Shown piece by piece: positions 53,388 through 62,591 of a stretch of DNA of 64,000 nt (its first letter is position 1; the number at the start of each line of letters is the position of its first letter). The notes beneath the pieces are model-generated. The model saw nothing but the letters and a program-made list of their open reading frames with translations, made no database searches and was not told the DNA's origin. The position numbers and the translations under genes were made by a program. Source of the stretch: Pseudomonas sp. PDM04 (GTDB lineage: Bacteria > Pseudomonadota > Gammaproteobacteria > Pseudomonadales > Pseudomonadaceae); assembly GCF_014851765.1 (NCBI RefSeq), contig NZ_JACVAI010000004.1, forward strand, positions 620,001-684,000, read 5' to 3'.

Positions 53388-53894
53388 TCAAGCGTTCTGG
53401 CGATGGATCTTTTCCAGTTTCTTCTTGATTCGGTCGCGTTTGAGGCTGGACAGATAGTCGACGAACAATTTGCCATTGAGGTGGTCGCATTCATGCTGGA
53501 TGCACACCGCGAGCAGGCCTTCGGCGATCAGTTCGTAAGGCTGGCCGTCGCGGTCCAGGGCCTTGATTTTGACCTTTTGCGGGCGATCGACGTTTTCGTA
53601 GAAGCCCGGTACCGAGAGGCAGCCTTCCTGGTATTGCTCCATCTCGTCGGTCAGGGGCTCGAACTCGGGGTTGATGAACACCCGCGGCTCGCTGCGGTCT
53701 TCGGAGAGGTCCATGACGACGATACGTTTGTGCACGTTGACCTGGGTCGCGGCAAGGCCGATGCCCGGCGCTTCATACATTGTTTCAAACATGTCATCGA
53801 CCAACTGACGCACTTCGTCGTCCACTACGGCCACGGGTTTGGCGATAGTCCGCAGGCGCGAGTCGGGGAATTCGAGGATGTCTAAAATGGCCAT
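53388..53894 (-). CDS. def: Peptide deformylase
   Basis: A 168-residue metalloenzyme that removes the N-formyl group from new proteins. All three motifs are present: GIGLAATQV, EGCLSVPG (metal Cys) and HECDHLNG (HExxH-type). It is the partner activity of fmt downstream and is divergent from the LysM gene. Confidence 0.98.
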   Translation of the reverse strand: MAILDILEFPDSRLRTIAKPVAVVDDEVRQLVDDMFETMYEAPGIGLAATQVNVHKRIVVMDLSEDRSEPRVFINPEFEPLTDEMEQYQEGCLSVPGFYENVDRPQKVKIKALDRDGQPYELIAEGLLAVCIQHECDHLNGKLFVDYLSSLKRDRIKKKLEKIHRQNA

Positions 53895-54080
53895 AAGCTC
53901 AACTGATGCACGTGTGAGGTAAAGTCGGGTCGATGGCCTGGCGGGTCTGAAGATGCCGGCTACCGTTGTAAAACGTAGCTCCCTTTTCTTAATAATGAGA
54001 AGGTCTCAATAGTGAGCCGGGAGCGGGCCACGAAGGCTCTGGCGTTTCACGCGAACGCACATAATAAAGGGATTCACCGC

Positions 54081-55106
54081 ATGAGGAAATCACTACTCGC
54101 CCTGCTCCTTCTGGCCTCGGCCGGTTTCGCGCATGGGCAAGTGCAGCTCAGGGAAGGTTTTCCACAGCAATACACGGTCGTCACGGGCGACACACTCTGG
54201 GACATCTCCGGCAAATACCTGCGTGAGCCGTGGAAGTGGCCTGAACTCTGGCAGGTCAATCCGCAGATCCAGAATCCCAACCTGATCTATCCAGGCGATG
54301 TGCTGTCGCTGGTCTACGTCGATGGCCAGCCGCGGCTGACCCTGAACCGCGGGGCCTCCCGGGGCACCATCAAGCTGTCGCCACGGGTGCGCAGCTCCCC
54401 TGTGGCCGACGCGATCCCGAGCATTCCGTTGCAGGCCATCAACAGTTTTCTGTTGAGCAACCGCATCGTCGACAAGGTCGAGGATTTCGACCAGGCGCCC
54501 TACATCGTCGCCGGTGATGCCGAGCGGGTGCTCAGCGGCACCGGGGATCGGATCTTCGCCCGCGGCCATTTTGACCAGAACCATCCGGTCTACGGCATCT
54601 TCCGCCAGGGCAAGGTCTACACCGACCCCGACAGCAAGGAGTTTCTGGGAATCAACGCCGATGACATCGGCGGTGGGGAAGTGATCGCCACCGAAGGCGA
54701 TGTCGCCACCCTCGCCCTGCAACGCACCACTCAGGAGGTGCGGCTGGGCGATCGCCTGTTCAGCAGCGAGGAGCGATCGATCAATTCGACCTTCATGCCC
54801 AGTGCGCCGGCCAGCGATATCAACGGCCTGATCATCGATGTACCTCGCGGGGTCACGCAGATCGGTGCGCTGGATGTGGTCACGCTCAACAAGGGCCAGC
54901 GTGACGGCCTGGCCGAAGGCAACGTGCTGGTGGTGATGAAGACCGGCGAAACCGTGCGGGACCGGATCACCGGCCAGCCGTTGAAGATTCCCGATGAACG
55001 TGCCGGATTGCTCATGGTTTTCCGCACCTACGACAAGCTCAGCTATGGACTGGTGCTCAACGCCTCGCGCTCATTGGCGGTGATGGACAAGGTGCGCAAT
55101 CCTTAG
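54081..55106 (+). CDS. LysM-domain periplasmic/envelope protein
   Basis: A 341-residue secreted protein. A signal peptide (about 1-20; SLLALLLLASAGFAHG) is followed by one LysM domain (about 30-80; YTVVTGDTLWDISGKYLREPWKWPELWQVN is the region, with IYPGDVL at its end) that should bind peptidoglycan. The rest (about 90-341) has no motif I recognise. I chose the ATG at 54081 because it begins the signal peptide; the frame extends upstream to 54012. It precedes dprA as in other pseudomonads. Confidence 0.92.
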   Translation: MRKSLLALLLLASAGFAHGQVQLREGFPQQYTVVTGDTLWDISGKYLREPWKWPELWQVNPQIQNPNLIYPGDVLSLVYVDGQPRLTLNRGASRGTIKLSPRVRSSPVADAIPSIPLQAINSFLLSNRIVDKVEDFDQAPYIVAGDAERVLSGTGDRIFARGHFDQNHPVYGIFRQGKVYTDPDSKEFLGINADDIGGGEVIATEGDVATLALQRTTQEVRLGDRLFSSEERSINSTFMPSAPASDINGLIIDVPRGVTQIGALDVVTLNKGQRDGLAEGNVLVVMKTGETVRDRITGQPLKIPDERAGLLMVFRTYDKLSYGLVLNASRSLAVMDKVRNP

Positions 55107-55185
55107 CCTGCTTCACAAGTTACCAACAGAGTTATCCACAGCTTGTTCCCGTGTGCTCGGGACTTATAACGATCAAGGATGATCC

Positions 55186-56286
55186 ATGTCGCTGTCTGCC
55201 GTTACACCGGTTTCCCCTGCGGAACTGGAAGCCCGCCTGCGCTTGCACCGCTTGCCGGAACTGGGTCCCGCGCGTTTCAGGAAATTGCTCGAAGCCTTCG
55301 GCTCGGCCTCCAAAGCCATCGGCGCACCGGCGAGCGCCTGGCGCTCGCTGGGCCTGCCATCGGCTTGCGCAGAGGCCCGGCGCAGCAGTGAAGTGCGCGA
55401 TGGCGCCAGCCACGCATTGGCCTGGCTGGAGCGTCCGGGCCAGCATTTACGGATGTGGGACCAGCCTGACTACCCCGCCCTGCTGGCGGAAATCAGCGAT
55501 GCACCGCCGTTGCTGTTTGTCGCGGGTGATCCGGACATCCTGGAAAAACCGCAACTGGCAATGGTCGGCAGCCGCCGTGCATCGCGACCGGGGATGGACA
55601 CCGCCGCCGCCTTTTCCCGCAGCCTGGCCAGCGCCGGTTTTGTCATCACCAGTGGACTGGCGCTGGGGATCGATGCCGCCGCGCATCAAGCCGCTCTGGA
55701 CGTGGGCGGGCGAACGATCGGTGTCTTGGGCACCGGACTCGAAAACTTTTATCCACAGCGCAACCGCCGGCTCGCGGACGCCATGGTGGCGACGGGCAGC
55801 GCAGTGATTTCCGAGTTCCCCCTGGAGGCCGGACCCAGTGCGGGCAACTTTCCCCGGCGCAACCGGATCATCAGCGGTCTGTCCCTGGGTGTGCTGGTGG
55901 TCGAAGCCAGCATCGCCAGTGGTTCGTTGATCACCGCCAGGCTGGCGGCGGAGCAAGGCCGCGAGGTCTACGCGATTCCGGGATCGATCCATCACCCGGG
56001 CGCCAAGGGCTGTCATCAGTTGATCCGGGACGGTGCGATGCTGGTGGAAACCATCGAGCATATCCTTGAAGCCTTGCGCGGTTGGCAACGGCTGCCGCTG
56101 TCCACCGAGGCGCCGTCAGCCACTCACCCGCTGCTGGCGCTGTTGCATGCAGCGCCCCACACCAGTGAAGCGTTGGCGCACAGCAGCGGTTGGGCGCTGC
56201 CCAACGTGCTGGCGGCGCTGACCGAACTGGAAATGGACGGCCGCGCAATCTGCGAAAGCGGGCGCTGGTTTGCGCGGGTGAGCTAG
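55186..56286 (+). CDS. dprA: DNA-processing protein DprA
   Basis: A 366-residue RecA loader for incoming single-stranded DNA. The Rossmann-like core has MVGSRRASRPGMDTAAAF and VITSGLALGIDAAAH (about 125-170), PRRNRIISGLS, and a C-terminal winged helix (about 305-366). A SAM-like N-terminal domain is present. It is intact, but natural competence cannot be inferred from it alone. Confidence 0.96.
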   Translation: MSLSAVTPVSPAELEARLRLHRLPELGPARFRKLLEAFGSASKAIGAPASAWRSLGLPSACAEARRSSEVRDGASHALAWLERPGQHLRMWDQPDYPALLAEISDAPPLLFVAGDPDILEKPQLAMVGSRRASRPGMDTAAAFSRSLASAGFVITSGLALGIDAAAHQAALDVGGRTIGVLGTGLENFYPQRNRRLADAMVATGSAVISEFPLEAGPSAGNFPRRNRIISGLSLGVLVVEASIASGSLITARLAAEQGREVYAIPGSIHHPGAKGCHQLIRDGAMLVETIEHILEALRGWQRLPLSTEAPSATHPLLALLHAAPHTSEALAHSSGWALPNVLAALTELEMDGRAICESGRWFARVS

Positions 56287-56340
56287 GTTTTACAAAGAAG
56301 ATCGGTAAACTGCGCAGAGCCTTTTTCCGGAGAGTTTTTC

Positions 56341-56898
56341 ATGGTCAACAGTTGGCGTGTGCAACAAGCCGCGCAAGCCGTACGCGCAGGTGCGGTGATT
56401 GCCTACCCAACCGAAGCGGTCTGGGGTCTGGGTTGCGACCCGTGGGACGAAGAAGCGGTGGAACGTCTGCTGCTGATCAAGGGTCGTTCGGTGGACAAGG
56501 GCCTGATCCTGGTTGCGGACAACATTCGCCAGTTCGATTTTCTCTTCGAAGACTTCCCCGAGCTGTGGATGGATCGCATGGCCAGCACCTGGCCGGGGCC
56601 GAACACCTGGCTGGTGCCCCACCAGAACCTGTTGCCCGAATGGATCACCGGAGTGCACGAAACGGTCGCGTTGCGGGTCAGCGATCACCCGCTGGTGCGG
56701 GATTTGTGTTCGTTGGTCGGGCCGCTTGTCTCGACATCCGCCAACCCGCAAGGTCGGCCGGCGGCACGCACCCGGCTGCGCGTCGAGCAGTACTTCCGCG
56801 GGCAGATTGACGGGGTGCTGGGCGGCAACCTCGGTGGGCGCAAGAACCCCAGCGTGATTCGCGACCTGGCGACCGGCAACGTTATTCGCCCCGATTGA
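56341..56898 (+). CDS. tsaC: Threonylcarbamoyl-AMP synthase (TsaC/YrdC)
   Basis: A 185-residue enzyme for the t6A37 tRNA modification precursor. The YrdC fold signatures AYPTEAVWGLGCDPWD, LLLIKGRSVDKGLILVAD and STSANPQGRPAAR are present. It has the short TsaC form without a Sua5 extension. CCGGAGAG precedes the ATG. Confidence 0.96.
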   Translation: MVNSWRVQQAAQAVRAGAVIAYPTEAVWGLGCDPWDEEAVERLLLIKGRSVDKGLILVADNIRQFDFLFEDFPELWMDRMASTWPGPNTWLVPHQNLLPEWITGVHETVALRVSDHPLVRDLCSLVGPLVSTSANPQGRPAARTRLRVEQYFRGQIDGVLGGNLGGRKNPSVIRDLATGNVIRPD

Positions 56899-56914
56899 GA
56901 TCGCGTGATCGTTC

Positions 56915-56978
56915 TTCGCGGGCGAGCCCGCTCCCACAGGAGTTCACATTCCCCTGTGGGAGCGGGCCTGCTCGCGAA
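56915..56978. repeat. REP inverted pair (REPIN-like)
   Basis: Two 26-bp arms in inverted orientation (56915-56940 and 56953-56978), with cores of the GAGCCCGCTCCCACAGG type and a few mismatches, separated by 12 bp. They lie between convergent tsaC and qor. Confidence 0.92.
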
Positions 56979-56985
56979 GGCGTTC

Positions 56986-57963
56986 TCAGGGCAATAGAAC
57001 GGTCGACCCCGTCGTACGTCGCGCCGACAACTCGGCCTGCGCTTTTGCCGCTTCAGCCAATGGATATGTCTGGCTGATGTCCACCTTCAGCTTGCCGCTG
57101 ATGATCATCTCGAACAACTCGTCGGCCATGCGCTGCAGGTTTTCGGCATTGTTGGCGTAGGTCGCCAGGGTCGGCCGGGTGACATACAGCGAACCTTTCG
57201 CCGACAGGATCCCCAGGTTCACGCCGTCCACGGCACCGGAGGCATTGCCGAAGCTGACCACCAGGCCGCGAGGCGCCGTGCTGTCCAGCGACGTCAGCCA
57301 GGTGTCCTTGCCCACGCCGTCGTACACCACCGGGACCTTTTTGCCGTCAGTCAATTCCAGTACGCGTTGGGCGACGTTTTCCACGCTGTAATCGATCGTC
57401 GCCCAGGCACCGTTGGCCTTCGCCAGCGCGGCTTTCTCCGGCGAGCTGACCGTGCCGATCAGCTTCACGCCCAGGGCTCTCGCCCATTGGCAGGCCAGGG
57501 AACCGACGCCGCCGGCGGCCGCGTGAAACAAAATGGTCTCGCCACCCTTGAGTTCGTAGGTCTGGCGCAACAGGTACTGCACCGTCAGGCCCTTGAGCAT
57601 GACACCGGCCGCCTGCTCGTAGCTGATCGCCTCCGGCAGGTGCACCAGATTGGCTTCCGGCAGCACATGCACATCGCTGTAGGCACCCAGCGGACCGCTG
57701 CCGTAGGCCACGCGATCACCGACCTTGAAACGGGTCACGTCGCTGCCCACCGCCTCGACCACCCCCGCACCTTCGGAACCCACGCCCGACGGCAAGGCCG
57801 GCGGCGCATAGAGGCCACTGCGGTAGTAGGTGTCGATAAAGTTCAGGCCGATGGCCTTGTTGGACACGCGCACTTGCAGCGGGCCGGGCTCGGCCGGTTG
57901 GTAATCCACATACTCAAGTACTTCGGGCCCGCCATGGGTGCGGAACTGCACACGCTTTGCCAT
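56986..57963 (-). CDS. qor: NADPH:quinone oxidoreductase
   Basis: A 325-residue zinc-independent MDR-family reductase. It has the N-terminal GroES-like fold (GVGSEGAGVVEAVG near 60-75) and the NADPH motif AAAGGVGSLACQWAR near 150. I chose the ATG at 57963 (MAKRVQFRTHGG), with AAGGAGC upstream; an in-frame ATG lies further out at 58041. It is divergent from hemF. Confidence 0.95.
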   Translation of the reverse strand: MAKRVQFRTHGGPEVLEYVDYQPAEPGPLQVRVSNKAIGLNFIDTYYRSGLYAPPALPSGVGSEGAGVVEAVGSDVTRFKVGDRVAYGSGPLGAYSDVHVLPEANLVHLPEAISYEQAAGVMLKGLTVQYLLRQTYELKGGETILFHAAAGGVGSLACQWARALGVKLIGTVSSPEKAALAKANGAWATIDYSVENVAQRVLELTDGKKVPVVYDGVGKDTWLTSLDSTAPRGLVVSFGNASGAVDGVNLGILSAKGSLYVTRPTLATYANNAENLQRMADELFEMIISGKLKVDISQTYPLAEAAKAQAELSARRTTGSTVLLP

Positions 57964-58142
57964 CGGAATGCTCCTTGGGTCTGGTGACCAGGGTTGAAAT
58001 GCCAAGCCCCCTATCGGACTCCTAAGCTTGATCTTCGTCAACTGCGACGCGGGCGCCGGCGATGTTATGCTACGCGCCCATTTGCGCCGGCCCCTGCTCC
58101 GATGGAGCGCCGCGTAGTTTTGCCCTGATTCAAGGTGAAGAC

Positions 58143-59057
58143 ATGACGACCCGCACCGAGGCCGTAAAAGCCTATCTGCTCGATCTGCAAGACCGCATTT
58201 GCGCTGCCCTGGAAGCCGAAGACGGCGGCACGCGGTTCGTTGAGGACGCCTGGACCCGTGCGGCCGGGGGTGGAGGTCGCACCCGGGTGATCGAGAATGG
58301 CGCTGTCATCGAAAAGGGCGGCGTCAATTTCTCTCATGTCTTCGGCAGCGGCCTGCCGCCATCTGCCAGCGCCCATCGGCCTGAACTGGCCGGGCGCGGC
58401 TTCGAAGCCCTGGGCGTGTCGCTGGTGATTCACCCGCACAACCCGCAGGTGCCGACTTCCCACGCCAACGTGCGCTTTTTCATCGCTGAAAAAGAAGGCG
58501 AAGAAGCGGTCTGGTGGTTCGGCGGCGGCTTCGACCTGACCCCGTACTATGGCAATGAAGAAGACTGCGTGCACTGGCACCGGGTCGCCGAGCAGGCCTG
58601 CGCGCCGTTCGGCCCGGACGTCTATCCGCGCTACAAGGCCTGGTGCGACAGCTATTTCCACATCAAGCATCGCCACGAACCACGCGGCATTGGCGGCCTG
58701 TTCTTCGATGACCTGAACGAGTGGGACTTCGACACCTGCTTCGCGTTCATCCGTGCCATTGGGGACGCCTACATCGACGCGTACCTGCCGATCGTGCAGC
58801 GCCGCAAGCACGACGCATTCACCGCCAAGCAGCGCGAGTTCCAGGAATTCCGTCGCGGACGCTACGTCGAGTTCAACCTGGTTTACGACCGCGGCACCTT
58901 GTTCGGCCTGCAATCGGGTGGGCGTACCGAGTCGATCCTCATGTCGTTGCCGCCGCAGGTGCGCTGGGGCTATGACTGGAAAGCCGAGCCCGGCAGCGAG
59001 GAAGCGCGCTTGACCGACTACTTCCTGCAGGATCGCGATTGGTTGGCGCAGGCCTGA
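58143..59057 (+). CDS. hemF: Oxygen-dependent coproporphyrinogen III oxidase
   Basis: A 304-residue heme biosynthesis enzyme converting coproporphyrinogen III to protoporphyrinogen IX with O2. The signature WWFGGGFDLTPYY and the segments FHIKHRHEPRGIGGLFFDD and RRGRYVEFNLVYDRG are present. GGTGAAG precedes the ATG at 58143. It lies 13 bp before aroE. Confidence 0.98.
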   Translation: MTTRTEAVKAYLLDLQDRICAALEAEDGGTRFVEDAWTRAAGGGGRTRVIENGAVIEKGGVNFSHVFGSGLPPSASAHRPELAGRGFEALGVSLVIHPHNPQVPTSHANVRFFIAEKEGEEAVWWFGGGFDLTPYYGNEEDCVHWHRVAEQACAPFGPDVYPRYKAWCDSYFHIKHRHEPRGIGGLFFDDLNEWDFDTCFAFIRAIGDAYIDAYLPIVQRRKHDAFTAKQREFQEFRRGRYVEFNLVYDRGTLFGLQSGGRTESILMSLPPQVRWGYDWKAEPGSEEARLTDYFLQDRDWLAQA

Positions 59058-59070
59058 ACGAGGAGTTCTG

Positions 59071-59892
59071 ATGGACCGTTATGTCGTATTCGGCAACCCG
59101 ATTGGCCACAGCAAGTCGCCACTGATCCACCGCTTGTTCGCCGGGCAGACCGCCCAGCAACTGGACTACAGCACTTCGCTGGCGCCGCTTGATGATTTTT
59201 CCGACTTTGCCCGGGCGTTTTTCGTTGAGGGGCGCGGGGCGAATGTAACGGTGCCGTTCAAGGAGGAAGCATTTCGCCTGGCGGACAACCTGACCGCGCG
59301 TGCCCAGCGGGCCGGTGCGGTGAACACCCTGAGCAAACTCGCCGATGGCACGTTGCTGGGCGACAACACCGATGGCGCCGGGCTGGTGCGGGACCTGACG
59401 GTCAACGCCGGTGTCAGCCTCAAGGGCAAACGCATCCTGCTGCTGGGTGCCGGCGGCGCGGTGCGCGGCGCGCTTGAACCGGTGCTGGCCGAACAGCCCG
59501 CCTCGGTCATCATCGCCAACCGCACGGTGGAAAAAGCCGAATTGCTGGCGGAGCTGTTCGCCGACCTGGGCCCGGTGTCGGCCAGTGGTTTCGATTGGTT
59601 GTGCGAGCCGGTGGACCTGATCATCAATGCGACCTCGGCCAGCCTGTCAGGTGAAGTCCCACCGATTGCCGGCAGCCTGGTCGAGCCGGGCAAGACCGTC
59701 TGCTACGACATGATGTACGGCAAGGAGCCGACAGCGTTCTGCCGCTGGGCGACGGAACAGGGGGCGGCGGTGTCGATGGATGGCCTGGGCATGCTCGCCG
59801 AACAGGCGGCCGAAGCGTTCTTGCTGTGGCGCGGCGTGCGACCGGACACCGTGCCGGTGCTGGCCGAGCTGCGCCGGCAACTCGCGTTGTAA
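59071..59892 (+). CDS. aroE: Shikimate dehydrogenase (NADP+)
   Basis: A 273-residue aromatic-pathway enzyme. Its motifs are GNPIGHSKSPLIH (substrate), NVTVPFKEEAF (catalytic Lys), LLLGAGGAVRGALEPVL (NADP) and INATSASLSG. The tight spacing suggests an operon with hemF. Confidence 0.98.
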   Translation: MDRYVVFGNPIGHSKSPLIHRLFAGQTAQQLDYSTSLAPLDDFSDFARAFFVEGRGANVTVPFKEEAFRLADNLTARAQRAGAVNTLSKLADGTLLGDNTDGAGLVRDLTVNAGVSLKGKRILLLGAGGAVRGALEPVLAEQPASVIIANRTVEKAELLAELFADLGPVSASGFDWLCEPVDLIINATSASLSGEVPPIAGSLVEPGKTVCYDMMYGKEPTAFCRWATEQGAAVSMDGLGMLAEQAAEAFLLWRGVRPDTVPVLAELRRQLAL

Positions 59893-59896
59893 CCGA

Positions 59897-59929
59897 CCTG
59901 TGGGAGCGAGCCTGCTCGTTCCCACTAGG
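59897..59929. repeat. Single degenerate REP palindrome
   Basis: A hairpin-forming unit TGGGAGCGAGCCTGCTCG followed by TTCCCA lies between convergent aroE and sulP, where it may also act as a terminator. Confidence 0.8.
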
Positions 59930-59941
59930 GTTGCGCGTCAA

Positions 59942-61510
59942 TCAATCCTCAAACCGGATCGGGCATTTCTCCGCGCCTTCCAGCTTTCTCAACTCCTCCA
60001 CCACCGGTGGGCGTGCGCCGCGCAATGTCAGGCTGCGCTCCTGGCGCAATAGCCGTCGCGCTTCCTGATGCAGCATTTCCACCCCTGAATAGTCGATGAA
60101 GTTGATCTGCTGCGCCTCGATCACCACGCGCGCGCCGTGCATCCGTTGCAGGCGCACCTGCAGGTAATGGCTGGCGCCGAAGAAGATCGAGCCGCCGACG
60201 CGCAGAATGTCTTCGTCGCCGTCGCGCCAATGCTGCACCCGCGGTTGCGAGGTGCGCTTGAGGTAGAAGAACAGCGAGGCCAGCACCCCGGCATAGATCG
60301 CCGTTTGCAGTTCCAGCAACAGCGTGGCGACGCAGGTCAGCGCCATGACGACGAACTCGGCGCGGCTGACCCGCAGCAACGCGCGGATGCCACGGTGGTC
60401 CACCAGGCCCCAGGCGATCAGCAGAATGCTGCCGGCCATGGCCGGGATCGGAATGTGCGCAATCAGATTGGCGCCGAAGATGGCAAACAACGCCACCCAC
60501 ACCGCCGAAAAGATCCCTGCCAGCGGCGAGCAGGCGCCTGCTTCGAAGCTCAGTCCCGAGCGAGTGAAGGAACCCGCGGACAGCGACCCGGAAAAGAACG
60601 CCCCGACGATGTTCGACAAGCCCTGGGCCCGGACTTCCTGGTTGGCGTCGAGCAACTGCTGCGAGCGCGCTGACAGGGAACGGGCAATCGACAGGCTCGT
60701 CACCAGCCCGAGCATCCCCACCGCCACGGCGCTGGGCAACAGCCGCAGGATCATGTCCAGGTCCAGTGGCAAGGGACTCAAAGGCGGCAGCCGGCCGACG
60801 AAAGCGCTGACCAGGCCGACGTGGCCGAACATCGAGGGCCACAACCACACCACCAGCCCGCCCAGGACCAGCGTCATCAACAACGTTGGCCAACGTGGCA
60901 GCAGCATTTTCAGGATCACGCCGACCACGACGGTGGCCAGACCCAGCACCAGCGAGGGTCGATCGACCTCGCCCAGGTGATGGAACAGCATCATGAAACT
61001 GTCCAGCGCCGTGGCCTGGTTCGGCACGTCCAGCCCCAGCAGATTGGGCATCTGGCCGATGGCGATGACCACCGCCGCACCCAGGGTGAACCCCAGCACC
61101 ACCGAGTGGGAGACAAAGTTCACCAGGGCGCCGAATCGCAGCAAGCCCAGCAGCCACTGGAAAATCCCGGCCAGCAACGTCAGGAGCAGGATCAGCGTGA
61201 TGTAGTCCTTGGACGCCGGTACCGCCAGAGGGCTGACACTGGCGTACAGGACAATCGAAATGGCGGCCGTCGGGCCGCAGATCAGATGCCAGGACGAACC
61301 CCAGAGGCAGGCGATCAACACCGGGATGATGGCGGCGTACAGGCCGTACTCGGGCGGGAGGCCGGCGATCAGGGCGTAGGCAATGGACTGCGGTAACGCA
61401 AGGATGGCGCCGCTGAGGCCGACGATCAGGTCACGACCGACGCTGGCGCGGGTTTGCCGGGGCAACCAGGTGAGGAAGGGGAAGAGTGAATGGCGGCTTG
61501 GAAGGGCCAT
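59942..61510 (-). CDS. SulP-family anion (sulfate) transporter
   Basis: A 522-residue permease with about 10-12 membrane segments (GAILALPQSIAYALIAGLPPEYG is the conserved SulP N-terminal motif region) and a C-terminal STAS domain (about 440-522; RVVIEAQQINFIDYSGVEML). I chose the ATG at 61510 (MALPSRHSLF). It lies downstream of choX and betC, separated by a REP pair, so sulfate released from choline-O-sulfate is a plausible substrate; other anions are possible. Confidence 0.9.
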   Translation of the reverse strand: MALPSRHSLFPFLTWLPRQTRASVGRDLIVGLSGAILALPQSIAYALIAGLPPEYGLYAAIIPVLIACLWGSSWHLICGPTAAISIVLYASVSPLAVPASKDYITLILLLTLLAGIFQWLLGLLRFGALVNFVSHSVVLGFTLGAAVVIAIGQMPNLLGLDVPNQATALDSFMMLFHHLGEVDRPSLVLGLATVVVGVILKMLLPRWPTLLMTLVLGGLVVWLWPSMFGHVGLVSAFVGRLPPLSPLPLDLDMILRLLPSAVAVGMLGLVTSLSIARSLSARSQQLLDANQEVRAQGLSNIVGAFFSGSLSAGSFTRSGLSFEAGACSPLAGIFSAVWVALFAIFGANLIAHIPIPAMAGSILLIAWGLVDHRGIRALLRVSRAEFVVMALTCVATLLLELQTAIYAGVLASLFFYLKRTSQPRVQHWRDGDEDILRVGGSIFFGASHYLQVRLQRMHGARVVIEAQQINFIDYSGVEMLHQEARRLLRQERSLTLRGARPPVVEELRKLEGAEKCPIRFED

Positions 61511-61558
61511 GGGTCCTCTCGGGTGGAGATTTTGCGCAAGGGTATCAGCAGAACACAC

Positions 61559-61647
61559 TGTGGGAGCGAGCCTGCTCGCGATAGCGGCGTATCAGATGGA
61601 GTGATTCTGACTGATACACCGCTATCGCGAGCAGGCTCGCTCCCACA
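61559..61647. repeat. Long REP inverted pair (REPIN-like)
   Basis: Two 37-bp arms (61559-61595 and 61611-61647) match at 36 of 37 positions and are separated by 15 bp, just downstream of choX. The core GGGAGCGAGCCTGCTCGCG is shared with the pair at 49549-49608. It could stabilise the choX mRNA 3' end or terminate it. Confidence 0.93.
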
Positions 61648-61654
61648 CAATGGC

Positions 61655-62575
61655 TTAAAGCTTGGCTTTGACGGCCGCCAACGCATCCTTGCCGTCCACG
61701 GTCTTCACCCCGTCCAGCCACTTGTCCAGCACCGCCGGGTTGGCCTTGATCCAGGCCTTGGCCGCATCGGCATTGCTGAGCTTCTTGTTCACCACGTCGG
61801 CCATGATGCTGTTTTCCATGTCCTGGGTGAACGTCAGGTTGGTCAGCAACTTGCCGACATTCGGGCAGGCCTGGGCGTAACCCTTGCGTGTCAGGGTGTG
61901 CACGGTGCCGGTGTCTCCAAAGTATTTCTCGCCGCCCTTGAGGTAATGCATTTTCAGCTGCACGTTCATCGGGTGCGGGGTCCAGCCGAGGAAGGTCACG
62001 AATTTCTGCTTCTTAACGGCCCGCGACACTTCCGCCAGCATGGCCTGCTCGCTGGATTCCACCAGCTTCCACTGGCCCATGTCGAAGTCGTTTTTCTTGA
62101 TCATGTCCTGCAGCGAAATGTTCGCCGGCGCGCCGGAGCCGATGCCGTAGATCTTCTTGTCGAACTTGTCGGCGAACTTGTTCAGGTCGGCAAAGTTATG
62201 CACACCCGCGTCCCAGACATAATCCGGGACCGCGAGGGTGAATTCGGTGCCGTCGAGGTTTTTCGCCAGTTGCGTCACGTCGCCGGTGGCCACGAACTTG
62301 TCGTAGAAGCCCTGCTGCGCCGGCATCCAGTTACCCAGGAACACATCGACCTGGCCGTCCTTCAACCCACCGAAGGTGATGGGCACCGCAAGGGTGTCGA
62401 CCTTGGCCTTGTAGCCCATGCCGTCCAGCAGAAACCCGGTGATGGCGTTGGTCGCGGCGATGTCGCTCCAGCCAGGGTCGGCCATTTTCACCGTCTCGCA
62501 ACTCTGGTCGGCATAGGCCGACGCACTGCCCAGAGCCAGCAGACCGACCGTCAGTACTGTGGATAACTTTTGCAT
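61655..62575 (-). CDS. choX: Choline-binding periplasmic protein (ChoX/OpuAC family)
   Basis: A 306-residue solute-binding protein with a signal peptide (cleavage near residue 22, AYA-DQ). Aromatic residues of a quaternary-ammonium cage are plausible in DPGWSD, GNWMPAQ, PDYVWDAG and GWTPHPMN, as in ChoX. The start lies 16 bp after the betC stop, so the two form one operon. No cognate permease or ATPase is in the window. A DnaA-box nonamer lies in its signal-peptide codons (62558-62566). Confidence 0.92.
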   Translation of the reverse strand: MQKLSTVLTVGLLALGSASAYADQSCETVKMADPGWSDIAATNAITGFLLDGMGYKAKVDTLAVPITFGGLKDGQVDVFLGNWMPAQQGFYDKFVATGDVTQLAKNLDGTEFTLAVPDYVWDAGVHNFADLNKFADKFDKKIYGIGSGAPANISLQDMIKKNDFDMGQWKLVESSEQAMLAEVSRAVKKQKFVTFLGWTPHPMNVQLKMHYLKGGEKYFGDTGTVHTLTRKGYAQACPNVGKLLTNLTFTQDMENSIMADVVNKKLSNADAAKAWIKANPAVLDKWLDGVKTVDGKDALAAVKAKL

Positions 62576-62591
62576 GGACTTCCCCTTAACA

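Noticed and set aside
55186..56286. Evidence for natural competence from dprA
   Set aside because: dprA is widespread in bacteria not known to be competent, and no uptake genes are in the window.
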